Of a stretch of 64,000 nt of DNA, positions 49,665 to 59,215 are shown piece by piece (position 1 is the first letter of the stretch; the number at the start of each line of letters is the position of its first letter). The translations under genes were made by a program, and so were the position numbers. The stretch comes from Bacteroidota bacterium (GTDB lineage: Bacteria; Bacteroidota; Bacteroidia; Bacteroidales; FEN-979), in NCBI GenBank assembly GCA_026391795.1, contig JAPLDI010000040.1, forward strand, positions 1 through 64,000. Reading direction: 5' to 3'. The notes below the pieces were generated by a model, which saw nothing but the letters and a program-made list of their open reading frames with translations, was not told where the DNA came from and ran no database searches.

Positions 49665-50477
49665 TTATATCAGCTGGTCAATTGCATCCTTAAGCTGCGC
49701 TTCATCCGGTGATTTGTAATGCCACAGGAGCTTGTCTTCCATAAAATCAACACCTTTTCCTTTCACGGTATGGGCAATGATGACTTTGGGCCGGTCATTA
49801 TTTTCAGTCGATACCAGGGCATTATATATTGCCTCATGGTCATGACCATCGATCTCCTGAGTATTCCAGTTACAGGACTCAAATTTGCTTTTGAGGGGTT
49901 CGAGTGACAGGACCTCATCCGTTCTTCCCAGGCTTTGAATCTTATTGTAATCGACGATCAATGTTAATTTATCAAGTTTATGGTGGGGAGCAAACAGGAT
50001 AGCTTCCCAGTTCGATCCTTCATCCAGTTCGCCATCACTTACAAGTACGTATGTTTTGAAATTTTTTTGTCTCCGTTTTGCCGCCAGCGCTATTCCGCAG
50101 CCGACACTTAACGCATGTCCTAGGCTGCCTGTGGATAGTTCCACTCCCGGAACATTGTGACTTGCATGGGTAATGAATTTACTTCCGTTCTTTGAATAGG
50201 TGTCAAGGAGTTCCTGCTCAAAGTAGCCTTTAAGTGCAAGGACAGCGTATAATGCGCTGCATGCATGTCCTTTTGAGAGAAGGAACCGGTCACGCAGGGG
50301 GTTCGCCGGTGCTTCCGGGTATATCTTTAAAACCCTTTCATACAAAACGGCCAGAATATCAGCAATCGACAATGCTCCCCCGATATGGGATGCATTTGCA
50401 TTGTGATTCATGATCAATGCCAGCTTCCGTATGTTATTTGCCAGTGTTACCGAGTCTTTCATTTTTAATAAAGTCAA
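49665..50477 (-). CDS. Transketolase N-terminal (TPP-binding) subunit
   Basis: NANASHIGGALSIADILAVLYERVL; FLLSKGHACSALYAVLALKGYF; SDGELDEGSNWEAILFAPHHKLDKLTLIVDYNKIQSLG. Confidence 0.92.
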   Translation of the reverse strand: MTLLKMKDSVTLANNIRKLALIMNHNANASHIGGALSIADILAVLYERVLKIYPEAPANPLRDRFLLSKGHACSALYAVLALKGYFEQELLDTYSKNGSKFITHASHNVPGVELSTGSLGHALSVGCGIALAAKRRQKNFKTYVLVSDGELDEGSNWEAILFAPHHKLDKLTLIVDYNKIQSLGRTDEVLSLEPLKSKFESCNWNTQEIDGHDHEAIYNALVSTENNDRPKVIIAHTVKGKGVDFMEDKLLWHYKSPDEAQLKDAIDQLI

Positions 50478-51363
50478 TGGTTTTAATCAGGCCTTCTTCA
50501 ATACCTGTCTTTGGCTGCCAGCCAAGATGGCTTGCTAACCTGGATATATTGGCCAACATATACATCACCTGGTCAGGGCGATAGGGTACTGCACCATAAT
50601 TGATTACCGAATCCGAAGCGGTAAGTTTCTTTATTTTTTCAATGAGTTGCCTGATTTCAACGGGTTTACCGGATCCTAAATTGGCAATTCCAACACCTTT
50701 TGCAGTCACCATCTTAAGCAGCATTTCCGAGATATCATCAACAAACAGGTAATCCCATAGCTGCTCTCCACGGGTCACATTGATCTCCATATTCTGCAGC
50801 ATCTCCTTAATTAACCAGGGTATGAGCCAGTCGTGGTTGTCGTCGGGTCCGTATACTGAAAACAGCCTTAACCAGGAGTGTTCCATGGTATAGGCTTTGC
50901 ACATTTCTGCTGATATCTCTGAACAGAGCAGTTTGGACTTTCCATAGAGGGTTGTGGGGTGACAGTCGTCGCTTTCCGAGATTTCCTTATTCAGATCTCC
51001 ATATTCTGCCTGGGAACCGATCCCGATCCAATGCCTGGCTCTCAGATCTTTTGAAAATTGAATGGAAGAGATAATCAGCGGGATATTGACCGAGAGTTGC
51101 TCGGGGATATTCCTTTCTGATCCGTAAACGCCCTGCCAGGAGAACTCAAAAAAAACAGGATTGTCGATGGTGAGACTTTGAGGATCAATTTCTGTAATTG
51201 TTCTCTTGTAGCGGTAAATCCTTACCGTGGGGCAATCTTCACAAAACGGGATCCGTGAGGTGGCCCGTGCAATGACATGAACAGGCGTTCCGCTGGAGAT
51301 AAGCGATTTCAGAAAGCTTTTCCCCAGGAAACTTGATGCACCGTGAATGACAATGTTAATCAT
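50434..51363 (-). CDS. NAD(P)-dependent epimerase/reductase (SDR)
   Basis: NIVIHGASSFLGKSFLKSL; TTLYGKSKLLCSEI; WDYLFVDDISEMLLKMV; NLGSGKPVEIRQL. Confidence 0.85.
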   Translation of the reverse strand: MINIVIHGASSFLGKSFLKSLISSGTPVHVIARATSRIPFCEDCPTVRIYRYKRTITEIDPQSLTIDNPVFFEFSWQGVYGSERNIPEQLSVNIPLIISSIQFSKDLRARHWIGIGSQAEYGDLNKEISESDDCHPTTLYGKSKLLCSEISAEMCKAYTMEHSWLRLFSVYGPDDNHDWLIPWLIKEMLQNMEINVTRGEQLWDYLFVDDISEMLLKMVTAKGVGIANLGSGKPVEIRQLIEKIKKLTASDSVINYGAVPYRPDQVMYMLANISRLASHLGWQPKTGIEEGLIKTIDFIKNERLGNTGK

Positions 51364-52585
51364 TAACCTTTCTCAGGAGGGTTAGAATGGATATGAACTG
51401 ATCGTGTTTGTATCCATATTTAGAGCTGATTTCATTTACGATCTCATCATAATAGCCGTAGCTGAAGACAAGGATCTTGTCAACAGGATTTTTTCCCAGC
51501 TCATCAATCTTGTGTACAGGAAGGTGCGATTTCGGAGCAAAAATATCAGGAGCCTTGGGGTTTTTATCAACGATGTAGCGTATCAATTCCGGCCGTTTCA
51601 GGGCAGCAATGGTCATGATTCCGCGGCCGCCGGCACCATAGGCTGCAATTTTCTGATCCCTGTTCTCATAGAGCCACTCATCAATACGTTGTATAGCCTC
51701 CTCTATTTCGACCCGGAGATGGGTTAATTTTAACACTTCCTCTTCCGGATTGGCAGCGTTCATTTTCAGACCGGTTCCTTTCCTGGCAACCACAAGCAGT
51801 GAATTTCCCCGTTTTTCCTGATCCGACAGCAGATCAAAAGTGATAACCTCAAACTGCTTTTTATTAAGCAATTGGGTCATGGTTGCCTGGTTCAGATAGG
51901 TATAGTGTTCATGTTCAAACAAACAATATTCGTTGCGGTCGCGTATTTTGTCAAGGTCATGAACCTCGATGATCAGTATCCCGTTTGTGTTCAGGACATT
52001 ATAAATGTTTTCGAGGGTTTCGGAAATTTGGGGGATATGATCAAAGGTGTAGCTCGTTACAATCGCATCCACTTTATCATACCCATTCTCCGCATTCCGG
52101 AATGTTGTTGCATCAAAAAAATCTGTAAGGGTCTTTACCCCGATGGACTCTGCATATTGAGATAACTTCTCAGAGGGTTCAATACCCAGGACCTCAAACC
52201 CGAGTTTTTTGAACTCGAGGAGCTGTTCGCCCGAACCGCTGCCGATTTCGAGGATCTTCGGATGAAGGCTGTTATTAAAACAGGTTTCCTTAATCCTTTT
52301 TGCAAGTGTCTGCATGAAACCAATTGCAAAATTTGAAGACTGTACCGAATAGGTGTACTCAAAATAGTACTCACTCATATCGGTATTATTCATGTTCTGG
52401 GCCGATCCGCACGATTTGCAAACGGCAATCTCAATATCGCCCAGGAACTCGGTTCCTTTTTTATCCCCCGGAATGAATTCGTCCGTAAAGGGCATTTGAC
52501 CTAAGGTAATTATTGTTTCAAGATTACCAGATTTACATATCCTGCATTGGGTTATCTTTTCTCTCTTGATGACTTTCTGACTCAT
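51356..52585 (-). CDS. SAM-dependent sugar C-methyltransferase (zinc-binding N-terminal, methyltransferase, C-terminal C-MT domain)
   Basis: CRICKSGNLETIITLGQMPFTDEFI; ILEIGSGSGEQLLEFKKLGFEVLGIEPS; AAYGAGGRGIMTIAAL. Confidence 0.85.
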   Translation of the reverse strand: MSQKVIKREKITQCRICKSGNLETIITLGQMPFTDEFIPGDKKGTEFLGDIEIAVCKSCGSAQNMNNTDMSEYYFEYTYSVQSSNFAIGFMQTLAKRIKETCFNNSLHPKILEIGSGSGEQLLEFKKLGFEVLGIEPSEKLSQYAESIGVKTLTDFFDATTFRNAENGYDKVDAIVTSYTFDHIPQISETLENIYNVLNTNGILIIEVHDLDKIRDRNEYCLFEHEHYTYLNQATMTQLLNKKQFEVITFDLLSDQEKRGNSLLVVARKGTGLKMNAANPEEEVLKLTHLRVEIEEAIQRIDEWLYENRDQKIAAYGAGGRGIMTIAALKRPELIRYIVDKNPKAPDIFAPKSHLPVHKIDELGKNPVDKILVFSYGYYDEIVNEISSKYGYKHDQFISILTLLRKVND

Positions 52586-52601
52586 GCTGATCCTGGTTGT
52601 C

Positions 52602-53678
52602 TTAACAATTAAAGTATTCCGAGATTTGTTTATTGGTACTGTTCCTGATGTTTTCACCCGCCAGGTAGGCCTTATACCAATCTGCAATTGAGTTCAGAGA
52701 TCGTTCTATATTCCAGTGAGGATGCCAGTCGAGCTCACTATTTGCCTTTGAACAATCCAGTTTCAGGTAGCTGGCCTCGTGGGGTGAAGGATTTTTATCA
52801 ATTTCGTAGTTAACACCATTATCCCATATCTGACCTAAGTACTTCACGATCGACTCTACATTGAGGACGTCATCGTCCTTCGGGCCGAAATTCCATCCTT
52901 CCGCGTATTTTATTCCTTCAGTTGCTAACTTCTTACAGAGCAGCAAATACCCGGAAAGGGGCTCAAGCACATGCTGCCAGGGCCTGATGGCATGTGGACT
53001 CCTGATTTTAACGACGGATCCCTGAAGAATGGATTTGAAAATATCGGGGATAAGCCTGTCCTCAGCCCAGTCGCCTCCCCCGATTACGTTTCCCGCCCTT
53101 GCCGATGCAAGTGCTGTCATATGTTTGGCATAATCTGCGGGATTGAAAAAAGAGTTCCTGAAGGAGAATGTTACCAGTTCTGAGCAGGACTTGCTGTTGG
53201 AATAGGGGTCATATCCGCACAAAGGGTCATTCTCACGATAGCCCCAGTGCCATTCCTTATTTTCGTAACATTTATCCGTTGTTACATTCAGGACTGCTTT
53301 TACACCGCCAGTTTCCCGGATCACTTCAAACAGGTTCAAGGTGCCCATTACATTTACTTCATAGGTCTCCCTCGGGTTTTTATAGGATTCCCTTACCAGT
53401 GGCTGGGCAGCCATATGAATGACAATTTCTGGTCTGACTTTTTGTACAACCGTAAGGAGCTTTTCATAATTCCGGATATCGCCGATGGTTGAAGAAACCA
53501 GTTCGTCGATGTTTGCCAACCGATAGAGGCTGGGTTCAGTGGGCGGATCAAGGGCATACCCGTAAATTTCAGCACCCAGCTGATGAAGGATCAATGACAA
53601 CCACGATCCTTTAAATCCGGTATGGCCGGTGATCAGAACTTTCCGGCCTTTGTAAAAACCTTCAAATTGTTCCTGCAT
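52602..53678 (-). CDS. rfbG: CDP-glucose 4,6-dehydratase
   Basis: GRKVLITGHTGFKGSWLSLILHQLGAEIYGYALDPPTEPSLY; YSNSKSCSELVT; ARAGNVIGGGDWAEDRLIPDI. Confidence 0.93.
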   Translation of the reverse strand: MQEQFEGFYKGRKVLITGHTGFKGSWLSLILHQLGAEIYGYALDPPTEPSLYRLANIDELVSSTIGDIRNYEKLLTVVQKVRPEIVIHMAAQPLVRESYKNPRETYEVNVMGTLNLFEVIRETGGVKAVLNVTTDKCYENKEWHWGYRENDPLCGYDPYSNSKSCSELVTFSFRNSFFNPADYAKHMTALASARAGNVIGGGDWAEDRLIPDIFKSILQGSVVKIRSPHAIRPWQHVLEPLSGYLLLCKKLATEGIKYAEGWNFGPKDDDVLNVESIVKYLGQIWDNGVNYEIDKNPSPHEASYLKLDCSKANSELDWHPHWNIERSLNSIADWYKAYLAGENIRNSTNKQISEYFNC

Positions 53679-54451
53679 TACCATTTTATCCAGGGGGCTT
53701 TATGGGTTTGTATCATCTCTTCAAGCTGGAGCTTATCACGCAGCATGTCCATGGGTTTCCAGAATCCATGATGTTTATAGGCGGACATTTTCCCGGCTTT
53801 CGCGAGGTTGAAAAGGGGTTCCCGTTCAAAAACAGCATCGTCCCTGTCCTCGATAAAATCCATCACCTCAGGTTCGCAGACAAAGAAACCGGCATTTACC
53901 CACGAACCATCGCCTTTTGGCTTTTCCTTAAATGAATTTACCCTTGAATCATCACCGATATCCAATGCGCCAAATTTTCCTTCGGGTAACACCGCTGTTA
54001 AGGTTATGAATCCGCCCTGTGACTTATGAAATTTAATGAGGTCGGGGATGTTTACATCTGAAACACCATCGCCGTAAGTCAGCATGAAAGGTTCATTTCC
54101 GATATAATCCTTAACCCGCCGTATCCTTCCGCCGGTCATGGTGTCAATACCGGTATCGATGAGGGTCACCTTCCACGGTTCGGCATGAATTTTATGGTAT
54201 TCAACCGAATTGTCGCGAAGATTAACGGTCAGATCGGAAGTGTGCCTGAAATAGTTGGCAAAATAGGCTTTGATCATGTATCCCTTGTATCCGCAGAGGA
54301 TAATGAAATCATTGAATCCATAATGGGAATAGATCTTCATGATGTGCCAGAGGATGGGTTTACCTCCGATCTCTACCATCGGTTTCGGTTTCAGATCCGT
54401 CTCTTCCGATAACCGGGAACCGATTCCACCAGCAAGAATTACAACTTTCAT
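53678..54451 (-). CDS. rfbF: Glucose-1-phosphate cytidylyltransferase
   Basis: MKVVILAGGIGSRLSEETDLKPKPMVEIGGKPILWHIMKIYSHYGFNDFIILCGYKGYMIKAYF. Confidence 0.95.
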   Translation of the reverse strand: MKVVILAGGIGSRLSEETDLKPKPMVEIGGKPILWHIMKIYSHYGFNDFIILCGYKGYMIKAYFANYFRHTSDLTVNLRDNSVEYHKIHAEPWKVTLIDTGIDTMTGGRIRRVKDYIGNEPFMLTYGDGVSDVNIPDLIKFHKSQGGFITLTAVLPEGKFGALDIGDDSRVNSFKEKPKGDGSWVNAGFFVCEPEVMDFIEDRDDAVFEREPLFNLAKAGKMSAYKHHGFWKPMDMLRDKLQLEEMIQTHKAPWIKW

Positions 54452-54478
54452 AGCGTGTTACAATTAATCAATAATAAT

Positions 54479-54573
54479 GTGATGTGAGATGTGAGATGTG
54501 AGATGTGAGATGTGAGATGTGAGATGTGAGATGTGAGAAAACCTAATGACTACTGCCGACTGCCGACTGCCGA
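54479..54573. repeat. Composite repeat copy 3 (no hairpin): gtgagat array, cctaatgacta-ctgccgactgccgactgccg
   Basis: Direct reading; same module order as copies 1 and 2. Confidence 0.95.
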
Positions 54574-55842
54574 TCATGTCAGAACCCTGTATGCGGGTAA
54601 CGCCCATAAGTTTTTTCCAAATTGCATAATAGTATCACCATTGTATAAAACAATTCCTCCCTGCCATGCATCCCCGGCTGCTTCGGCGAGTCGTTTCAGG
54701 TTGGTGAAATCAACATCGCTGACACTATCCCGGTACTTTACTTCAATGCCCGTGAGCCCTTTATTGGTTTCGAGGCAGAAATCCACCTCCATACCTGAAC
54801 GGGTCCTGTAATATGACATTGTGATGTTGCTGCCTGTAGTGCGGTTCCATTTCATCATTTCAGAAGCAATGAAATTTTCAAACAGATGCCCGTTCATCAC
54901 CCCGAACCCCATTCCTGACAAATGGCGGAGTATACCATTATCAAACCAATATACCTTGGGTGCTTTAATAAGCTGACTGGTAAGATTTTTCGAATAAACA
55001 GGCAGCAGAAAGGTTTGGTAGGAGAGTGTCAGATACTCCAGGTATCTGCGGGCGGTTTCAACGCCAATGCCTGCATCCCGCGAAAGTTCAGAATAGGAGA
55101 GGATCTGCGAAGCCCGGTTGGCTGTGAGTTGCTGGAATTTTTTAAAGGGTTTCAAATCGGTCAATCTTGCCAGATCGGCGAGATCTCGTTCCAGGTAAGC
55201 AATCGCATAGTTCTTAAGCCATACGATTTTCTTTTTTTCTTCGCGGAGATGAATCAGGGGAGGCATCCCGCCCCAGGTACAAAGCCATGATACCGCCTCT
55301 TTCATTTCTGTTGCTTCTTTCCCGAAAAGAGAAGCAGGAATTCTTTTTAACAAAGTATCCATGCCGGAGCCGGAAAGAATTTGTTCAAGTAACACCGGTT
55401 TCCGTTTCAAGGATTCCGGATCCGTCAATTCAGACAGGAGAAAGGGGAAAAGTTCATGAATTGTGACCCTGCCTGCAAGAGATTCGCGTACATTCTTCAG
55501 AAGCATGATCTGGGATGAACCGGTAAGGGCTGTAAATGACAAAGTTCCGGCATCGTAGCTGTATTTGATTTTTTCAATCAGAGCGGGAGCTTTCTGAATC
55601 TCATCAATCACTGCTTTCCCTATGTCACGGGACCATGTGAAGGTACTGACATCGGTAAGCTGATGCCGGTATTCCAAAGCATCGAGATTAAAGTAGGGCA
55701 AATCAGGGTATTTGCGTTGTACAAGTGTGGTCTTTCCTGTTTGCCGTGCTCCGGTGATCAGCACGATCCCGCGATCGGAAACCGTTGGAAGTTCAGACTC
55801 AATATATCGTATTACCTGTAAATTATCCCAAGCCATGAGCAA
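54574..55842 (-). CDS. AAA (AAA_14)/DUF4143 ATPase, copy 2
   Basis: GIVLITGARQTGKTTLVQRKYPDLPYFNLDALE; KAVIDEIQKAPALIEKIKYSYD; FENFIASEMMKWNRTTGSNITMSYYRTRSGMEVDFCLE. Confidence 0.93.
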   Translation of the reverse strand: MLMAWDNLQVIRYIESELPTVSDRGIVLITGARQTGKTTLVQRKYPDLPYFNLDALEYRHQLTDVSTFTWSRDIGKAVIDEIQKAPALIEKIKYSYDAGTLSFTALTGSSQIMLLKNVRESLAGRVTIHELFPFLLSELTDPESLKRKPVLLEQILSGSGMDTLLKRIPASLFGKEATEMKEAVSWLCTWGGMPPLIHLREEKKKIVWLKNYAIAYLERDLADLARLTDLKPFKKFQQLTANRASQILSYSELSRDAGIGVETARRYLEYLTLSYQTFLLPVYSKNLTSQLIKAPKVYWFDNGILRHLSGMGFGVMNGHLFENFIASEMMKWNRTTGSNITMSYYRTRSGMEVDFCLETNKGLTGIEVKYRDSVSDVDFTNLKRLAEAAGDAWQGGIVLYNGDTIMQFGKNLWALPAYRVLT

Positions 55843-55909
55843 ATATACAGCTTATTTGTTAAATTCATTTGGTTTTTCATGGTTTATCGACAAGCGGACT
55901 GCTAATAAT

Positions 55910-56100
55910 CATCCATCTTCCATCCTCTCTCCAGCCTTCCTTTAGCTTAGCTCCAGCATAGCATCAGAAATGAGATGTGAGATGTGAGATGTGGGATGTG
56001 GGATGTGGGATGTGAGATGTGAGATGTGAGAATACCTAATGACTACTGCCGACTGCCGACTGCTGACTGCTGACTGCCGCTGCAACCAGCTTCACTGCTG
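55910..56100. repeat. Composite repeat copy 4 with a left half-hairpin (55932-55968), gtgagat/gtgggat array, cctaatgacta-ctgccgactg array
   Basis: cagccttcctttagcttagctccagcatagcatcaga then array; overlaps the 3' end of the next CDS. Confidence 0.93.
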
Positions 56101-57130
56101 CCCCCGTCCAATGTGTATCATCAAAAGCATACAGCATCTTTCCGTTCATCCTTTCCCCGTTATAAAGTGCCAGGGTGTTGATGGAGGAAATCCCCGACTG
56201 CTTCAGGAGCGAGTCCAATTCAAATAAGAACTGCGGCTGGTGATCATAGGGGACAAGGTCATAGTAAACAGATTCCTTGTTCGGCATCGGGACGAAGAGG
56301 AACCCGATTCCCTGTGAACTGCAGTATTCCTTATAGGAGCGAATGGCTTCCAGCGATTTGTCAAGACTCTCCTTATTCCGGATATCGGAATTCAATCCCT
56401 GTATAAACAGCATATCTGAAGTATTACCGGGTGAATTCTTTTTTAAGGTATCGGGCTTCCGGGTCATCCTTGCCGAGAGCCATTTCACGGAATAAAACCG
56501 GGTCAGCCGGTCGATGACCGAACCCGGTGCGTTAACAGAAATGCGCGATAACAGTCCGTATCTCAGGTCGGTAATACTTAAATTGCTTCTGATACCTCTT
56601 GTATTGTTTTGTACCGCGAGTTTCTCCAGTTTGGGAATGTTCCGTTCTGCTTCAACAAAAATCACCAGCCTGGGTTTTTTCAGGATGCCGTATTTCAGGA
56701 GGTAGGGGAGTTTGTTGAAATCGACATTCATTTCATAGACTTTACCTGATGCGCCGGGCATGGATCCGACCTGGTTTGCAAGGGTCTCCTCCTGGCTCAG
56801 GGAGGTGCCCACGAGGAAAGAATCGCCAAGGAAGAGGATGTCGGGGTCGCTGATAAATGCATCATTCCGGAAACCCAGGTTGTCGGTTCTCCACCGTACC
56901 CTCTTTTTTACAGCATACCGGGTATTGTGCCCAAGGTCGCCCTCTTCGGTCATGGAGATATCCTGGTTGGGATAGAAGGGCCCGATGGAGGAAAATTTAG
57001 CGGTGGTAAAACTGACGGCCTCCCAGCACCGGAAGGTAAAAGCATCGGGGGGTATGATGAAGGCCTCCGAAATGCTCAGCAGGATCACAGGGGAGAGGAA
57101 AAACAAGATTCGTGTCAGGAAAATTCTCAA
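56036..57130 (-). CDS. SGNH-fold (AlgX/AlgJ-like) extracytoplasmic protein; C-terminus translated from repeat
   Basis: PDILFLGDSFLVGTSLSQEETLA...FDDTHWTGAAVKLVAAAVSSQQSAVGSSH. Confidence 0.7.
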   Translation of the reverse strand: MRIFLTRILFFLSPVILLSISEAFIIPPDAFTFRCWEAVSFTTAKFSSIGPFYPNQDISMTEEGDLGHNTRYAVKKRVRWRTDNLGFRNDAFISDPDILFLGDSFLVGTSLSQEETLANQVGSMPGASGKVYEMNVDFNKLPYLLKYGILKKPRLVIFVEAERNIPKLEKLAVQNNTRGIRSNLSITDLRYGLLSRISVNAPGSVIDRLTRFYSVKWLSARMTRKPDTLKKNSPGNTSDMLFIQGLNSDIRNKESLDKSLEAIRSYKEYCSSQGIGFLFVPMPNKESVYYDLVPYDHQPQFLFELDSLLKQSGISSINTLALYNGERMNGKMLYAFDDTHWTGAAVKLVAAAVSSQQSAVGSSH

Positions 57131-57143
57131 AAGAGTGTTATTT

Positions 57144-58457
57144 CTAAAGACTCCAATATGTCAATTCCTTGATACTTTTCCTGAACACTCCCTTCACATC
57201 CACCAGCACCCCTTTCTCCGTCATTATGGATTTGAAATAGGCTTCATCAAGATCAAGATAGGGCTTATGGGCAACGGCAACGATCACCGCATCATACTTG
57301 TTAGTGAGAGGTGAGAGGTGAGAGGTGAGAGGAAGAAGTTCGAAGCCGTATTCGTGTTTTAACTCGTCGCTGTTGGCATAGGGATCCACGATGTCGACAT
57401 CCACCTTATACGATTTTAATTCGCTTATCAGGTCGGCAACCCTTGAGTTGCGGATGTCGCTCACATTCTCCTTGAAGGTAGCTCCCATCACCAGGACTTT
57501 CGACTCGATCACATTTTTCCCGGCATGAATGAGCTTTTTGACCGTCTGCTTGGCGATGTAAAATCCCATGGAATCGTTCACATAACGGCCGGCGTTGATC
57601 ACACGGGCATGGTAACGGTACTCTTCCGCTTTGTAGGTCAGGTAGTAAGGATCCACGCCGATGCAATGGCCGCCTACCAGTCCGGGATAAAACTTCAGGA
57701 AGTTCCATTTGGTTCCCGCTGCCTCAATCACATCATAGATGTTGATACCCATGCGGTTGAAGATGATCGAAAGCTCGTTCATGAAGGCGATGTTGATGTC
57801 GCGCTGGGAGTTCTCAATGATCTTCGCGGCTTCGGCTACCTTGATGGTCGGTGCCCGGTGCACACCCGGCTTTACAACCAGCTCATAAGTCTTCGCGATC
57901 ACCTCCAGCGATTCGTCATCGCATCCCGAAACGATCTTGATCACATTGGTAAGCATATGTTCCTTGTCGCCGGGGTTGATCCGTTCGGGTGAAAAGCCGA
58001 CCTTGAAATCCTCAATGAATTTCAATCCCGAGAGTTCTTCCAGTACCGGAACACAATCTTCTTCTGTTGCCCCGGGATAGACGGTGGATTCGTACACCAC
58101 ATAATCGCCTTTTTTCAGGATCTTCCCGACGGTTCGGGTGGCGGCGATCAGCGGACTCAGGTCGGGCAGGTTGTGCTTGTCGACCGGCGTGGGTACAGCG
58201 ACGATGTGGAAAGAGCATCCGCCCAGGTCGGCCGCGCTGGAGGTAAAGAGGATATCACATCCTTTAAATGCCTCGCCGGAAAGTTCTTCGCTGGGGTCGA
58301 TGCCGTTCCGCATCATCTCCACGCGGTCTTTCCGGATATCGAAACCGGTGACCGCAATTTTCTTTGCGAATTCAAGGGCAATGGGGAGACCGACATAGCC
58401 CAGTCCGATCACGGACAAGCGCGTCTCCTTTTTTAGTAGTTTCTCATAGAGGGTCAT
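57144..58457 (-). CDS. Nucleotide-sugar dehydrogenase (UDP-N-acetylhexosamine 6-dehydrogenase, TviB/WbpO-like)
   Basis: RLSVIGLGYVGLPIALEFAKK; GFSPERINPGDKEH; KVAEAAKIIENSQRDINIAFMNELS; PGLVGGHCIGVDPYYLTYKAEEY. Confidence 0.9.
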   Translation of the reverse strand: MTLYEKLLKKETRLSVIGLGYVGLPIALEFAKKIAVTGFDIRKDRVEMMRNGIDPSEELSGEAFKGCDILFTSSAADLGGCSFHIVAVPTPVDKHNLPDLSPLIAATRTVGKILKKGDYVVYESTVYPGATEEDCVPVLEELSGLKFIEDFKVGFSPERINPGDKEHMLTNVIKIVSGCDDESLEVIAKTYELVVKPGVHRAPTIKVAEAAKIIENSQRDINIAFMNELSIIFNRMGINIYDVIEAAGTKWNFLKFYPGLVGGHCIGVDPYYLTYKAEEYRYHARVINAGRYVNDSMGFYIAKQTVKKLIHAGKNVIESKVLVMGATFKENVSDIRNSRVADLISELKSYKVDVDIVDPYANSDELKHEYGFELLPLTSHLSPLTNKYDAVIVAVAHKPYLDLDEAYFKSIMTEKGVLVDVKGVFRKSIKELTYWSL

Positions 58458-58577
58458 AGGTAGAAATACAGTTTTAAGTGTTAAGAAGATATTACTTTAC
58501 TTTGTGACTTTGCGATGTTTTTTTTACCGCTAAGGCGCGAAGACGCTAAGGATTTTTTTCGCGTCACGCGTCACGCG

Positions 58578-59117
58578 TCACGAATCCCCATTTCCCTTCC
58601 ATATCAAAAACGCTTCCGGGTTCTTTGCGAGGAATTCCGCTTCCTCCGACTCATCGAGGAGTTTGTAATGGATGTCGCGGTGAATAAGAGCTTTTGTCTT
58701 GCTGATGAGGCGTTCAAGGTATTCCAGGTCGATCTCGGTACCGATAAGGAACAGGTCGATCTGATCGGCATCTTTTCCCATGGCCAGGTCACCTGTGATA
58801 AAGGCCCGCTTCACCGATCCCAGGTTGCCAAGAACTTTCTCGATGATCTGGTCAAACCCGACATACTTCCTGACGATGTTGTTGATGTCGGGAAAGAGCG
58901 GGTGACTGGTATTTGCCTTAAAGACTTTACGGTTCTGCTCCTTCCCCGAAACCAGCAGCCCTGCTTTCTCAAAACGGTTCAGCTCCAGCCGGATGGAATT
59001 GGTAGATTCGTTGAATTCCGTTTCCAGGTTCCGCAAATAGGATTTCGAACTGCTGTTCAGGAAAAACCGGAGCAACAGCTTGATGCGCGTTTTACTGGTG
59101 ATTAATGTGTCGAGCAA
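58578..59117 (-). CDS. Winged-helix (ArsR-like) protein with MNT-type nucleotidyltransferase-like C-terminal domain
   Basis: SKTRIKLLLRFFLNSSSKSYLRNLETEFNESTNSIRLELNRFEKAGLL; GSVKRAFITGDLAMGKDADQIDLFLIG. Confidence 0.7.
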   Translation of the reverse strand: MLDTLITSKTRIKLLLRFFLNSSSKSYLRNLETEFNESTNSIRLELNRFEKAGLLVSGKEQNRKVFKANTSHPLFPDINNIVRKYVGFDQIIEKVLGNLGSVKRAFITGDLAMGKDADQIDLFLIGTEIDLEYLERLISKTKALIHRDIHYKLLDESEEAEFLAKNPEAFLIWKGNGDS

Positions 59118-59215
59118 GATGTGAGAGGTGAGAGGTGAAAAGTGAGAGGTGAGAGGTGAGAGGTGAGAGGTGAGAGATGAGAGGTGTGTGTGAGTGTGAG
59201 GGTGAGTGTGAGTTT
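59118..59215. repeat. ggtgaga heptanucleotide array, ~12 units
   Basis: gagaggtgagaggtgaaaagtgagaggtgagaggtgagaggtgagaggtgagag. Confidence 0.95.

Noticed and set aside
57525-57992. 155-aa plus-strand ORF
   Set aside because: Antisense to the conserved nucleotide-sugar dehydrogenase.
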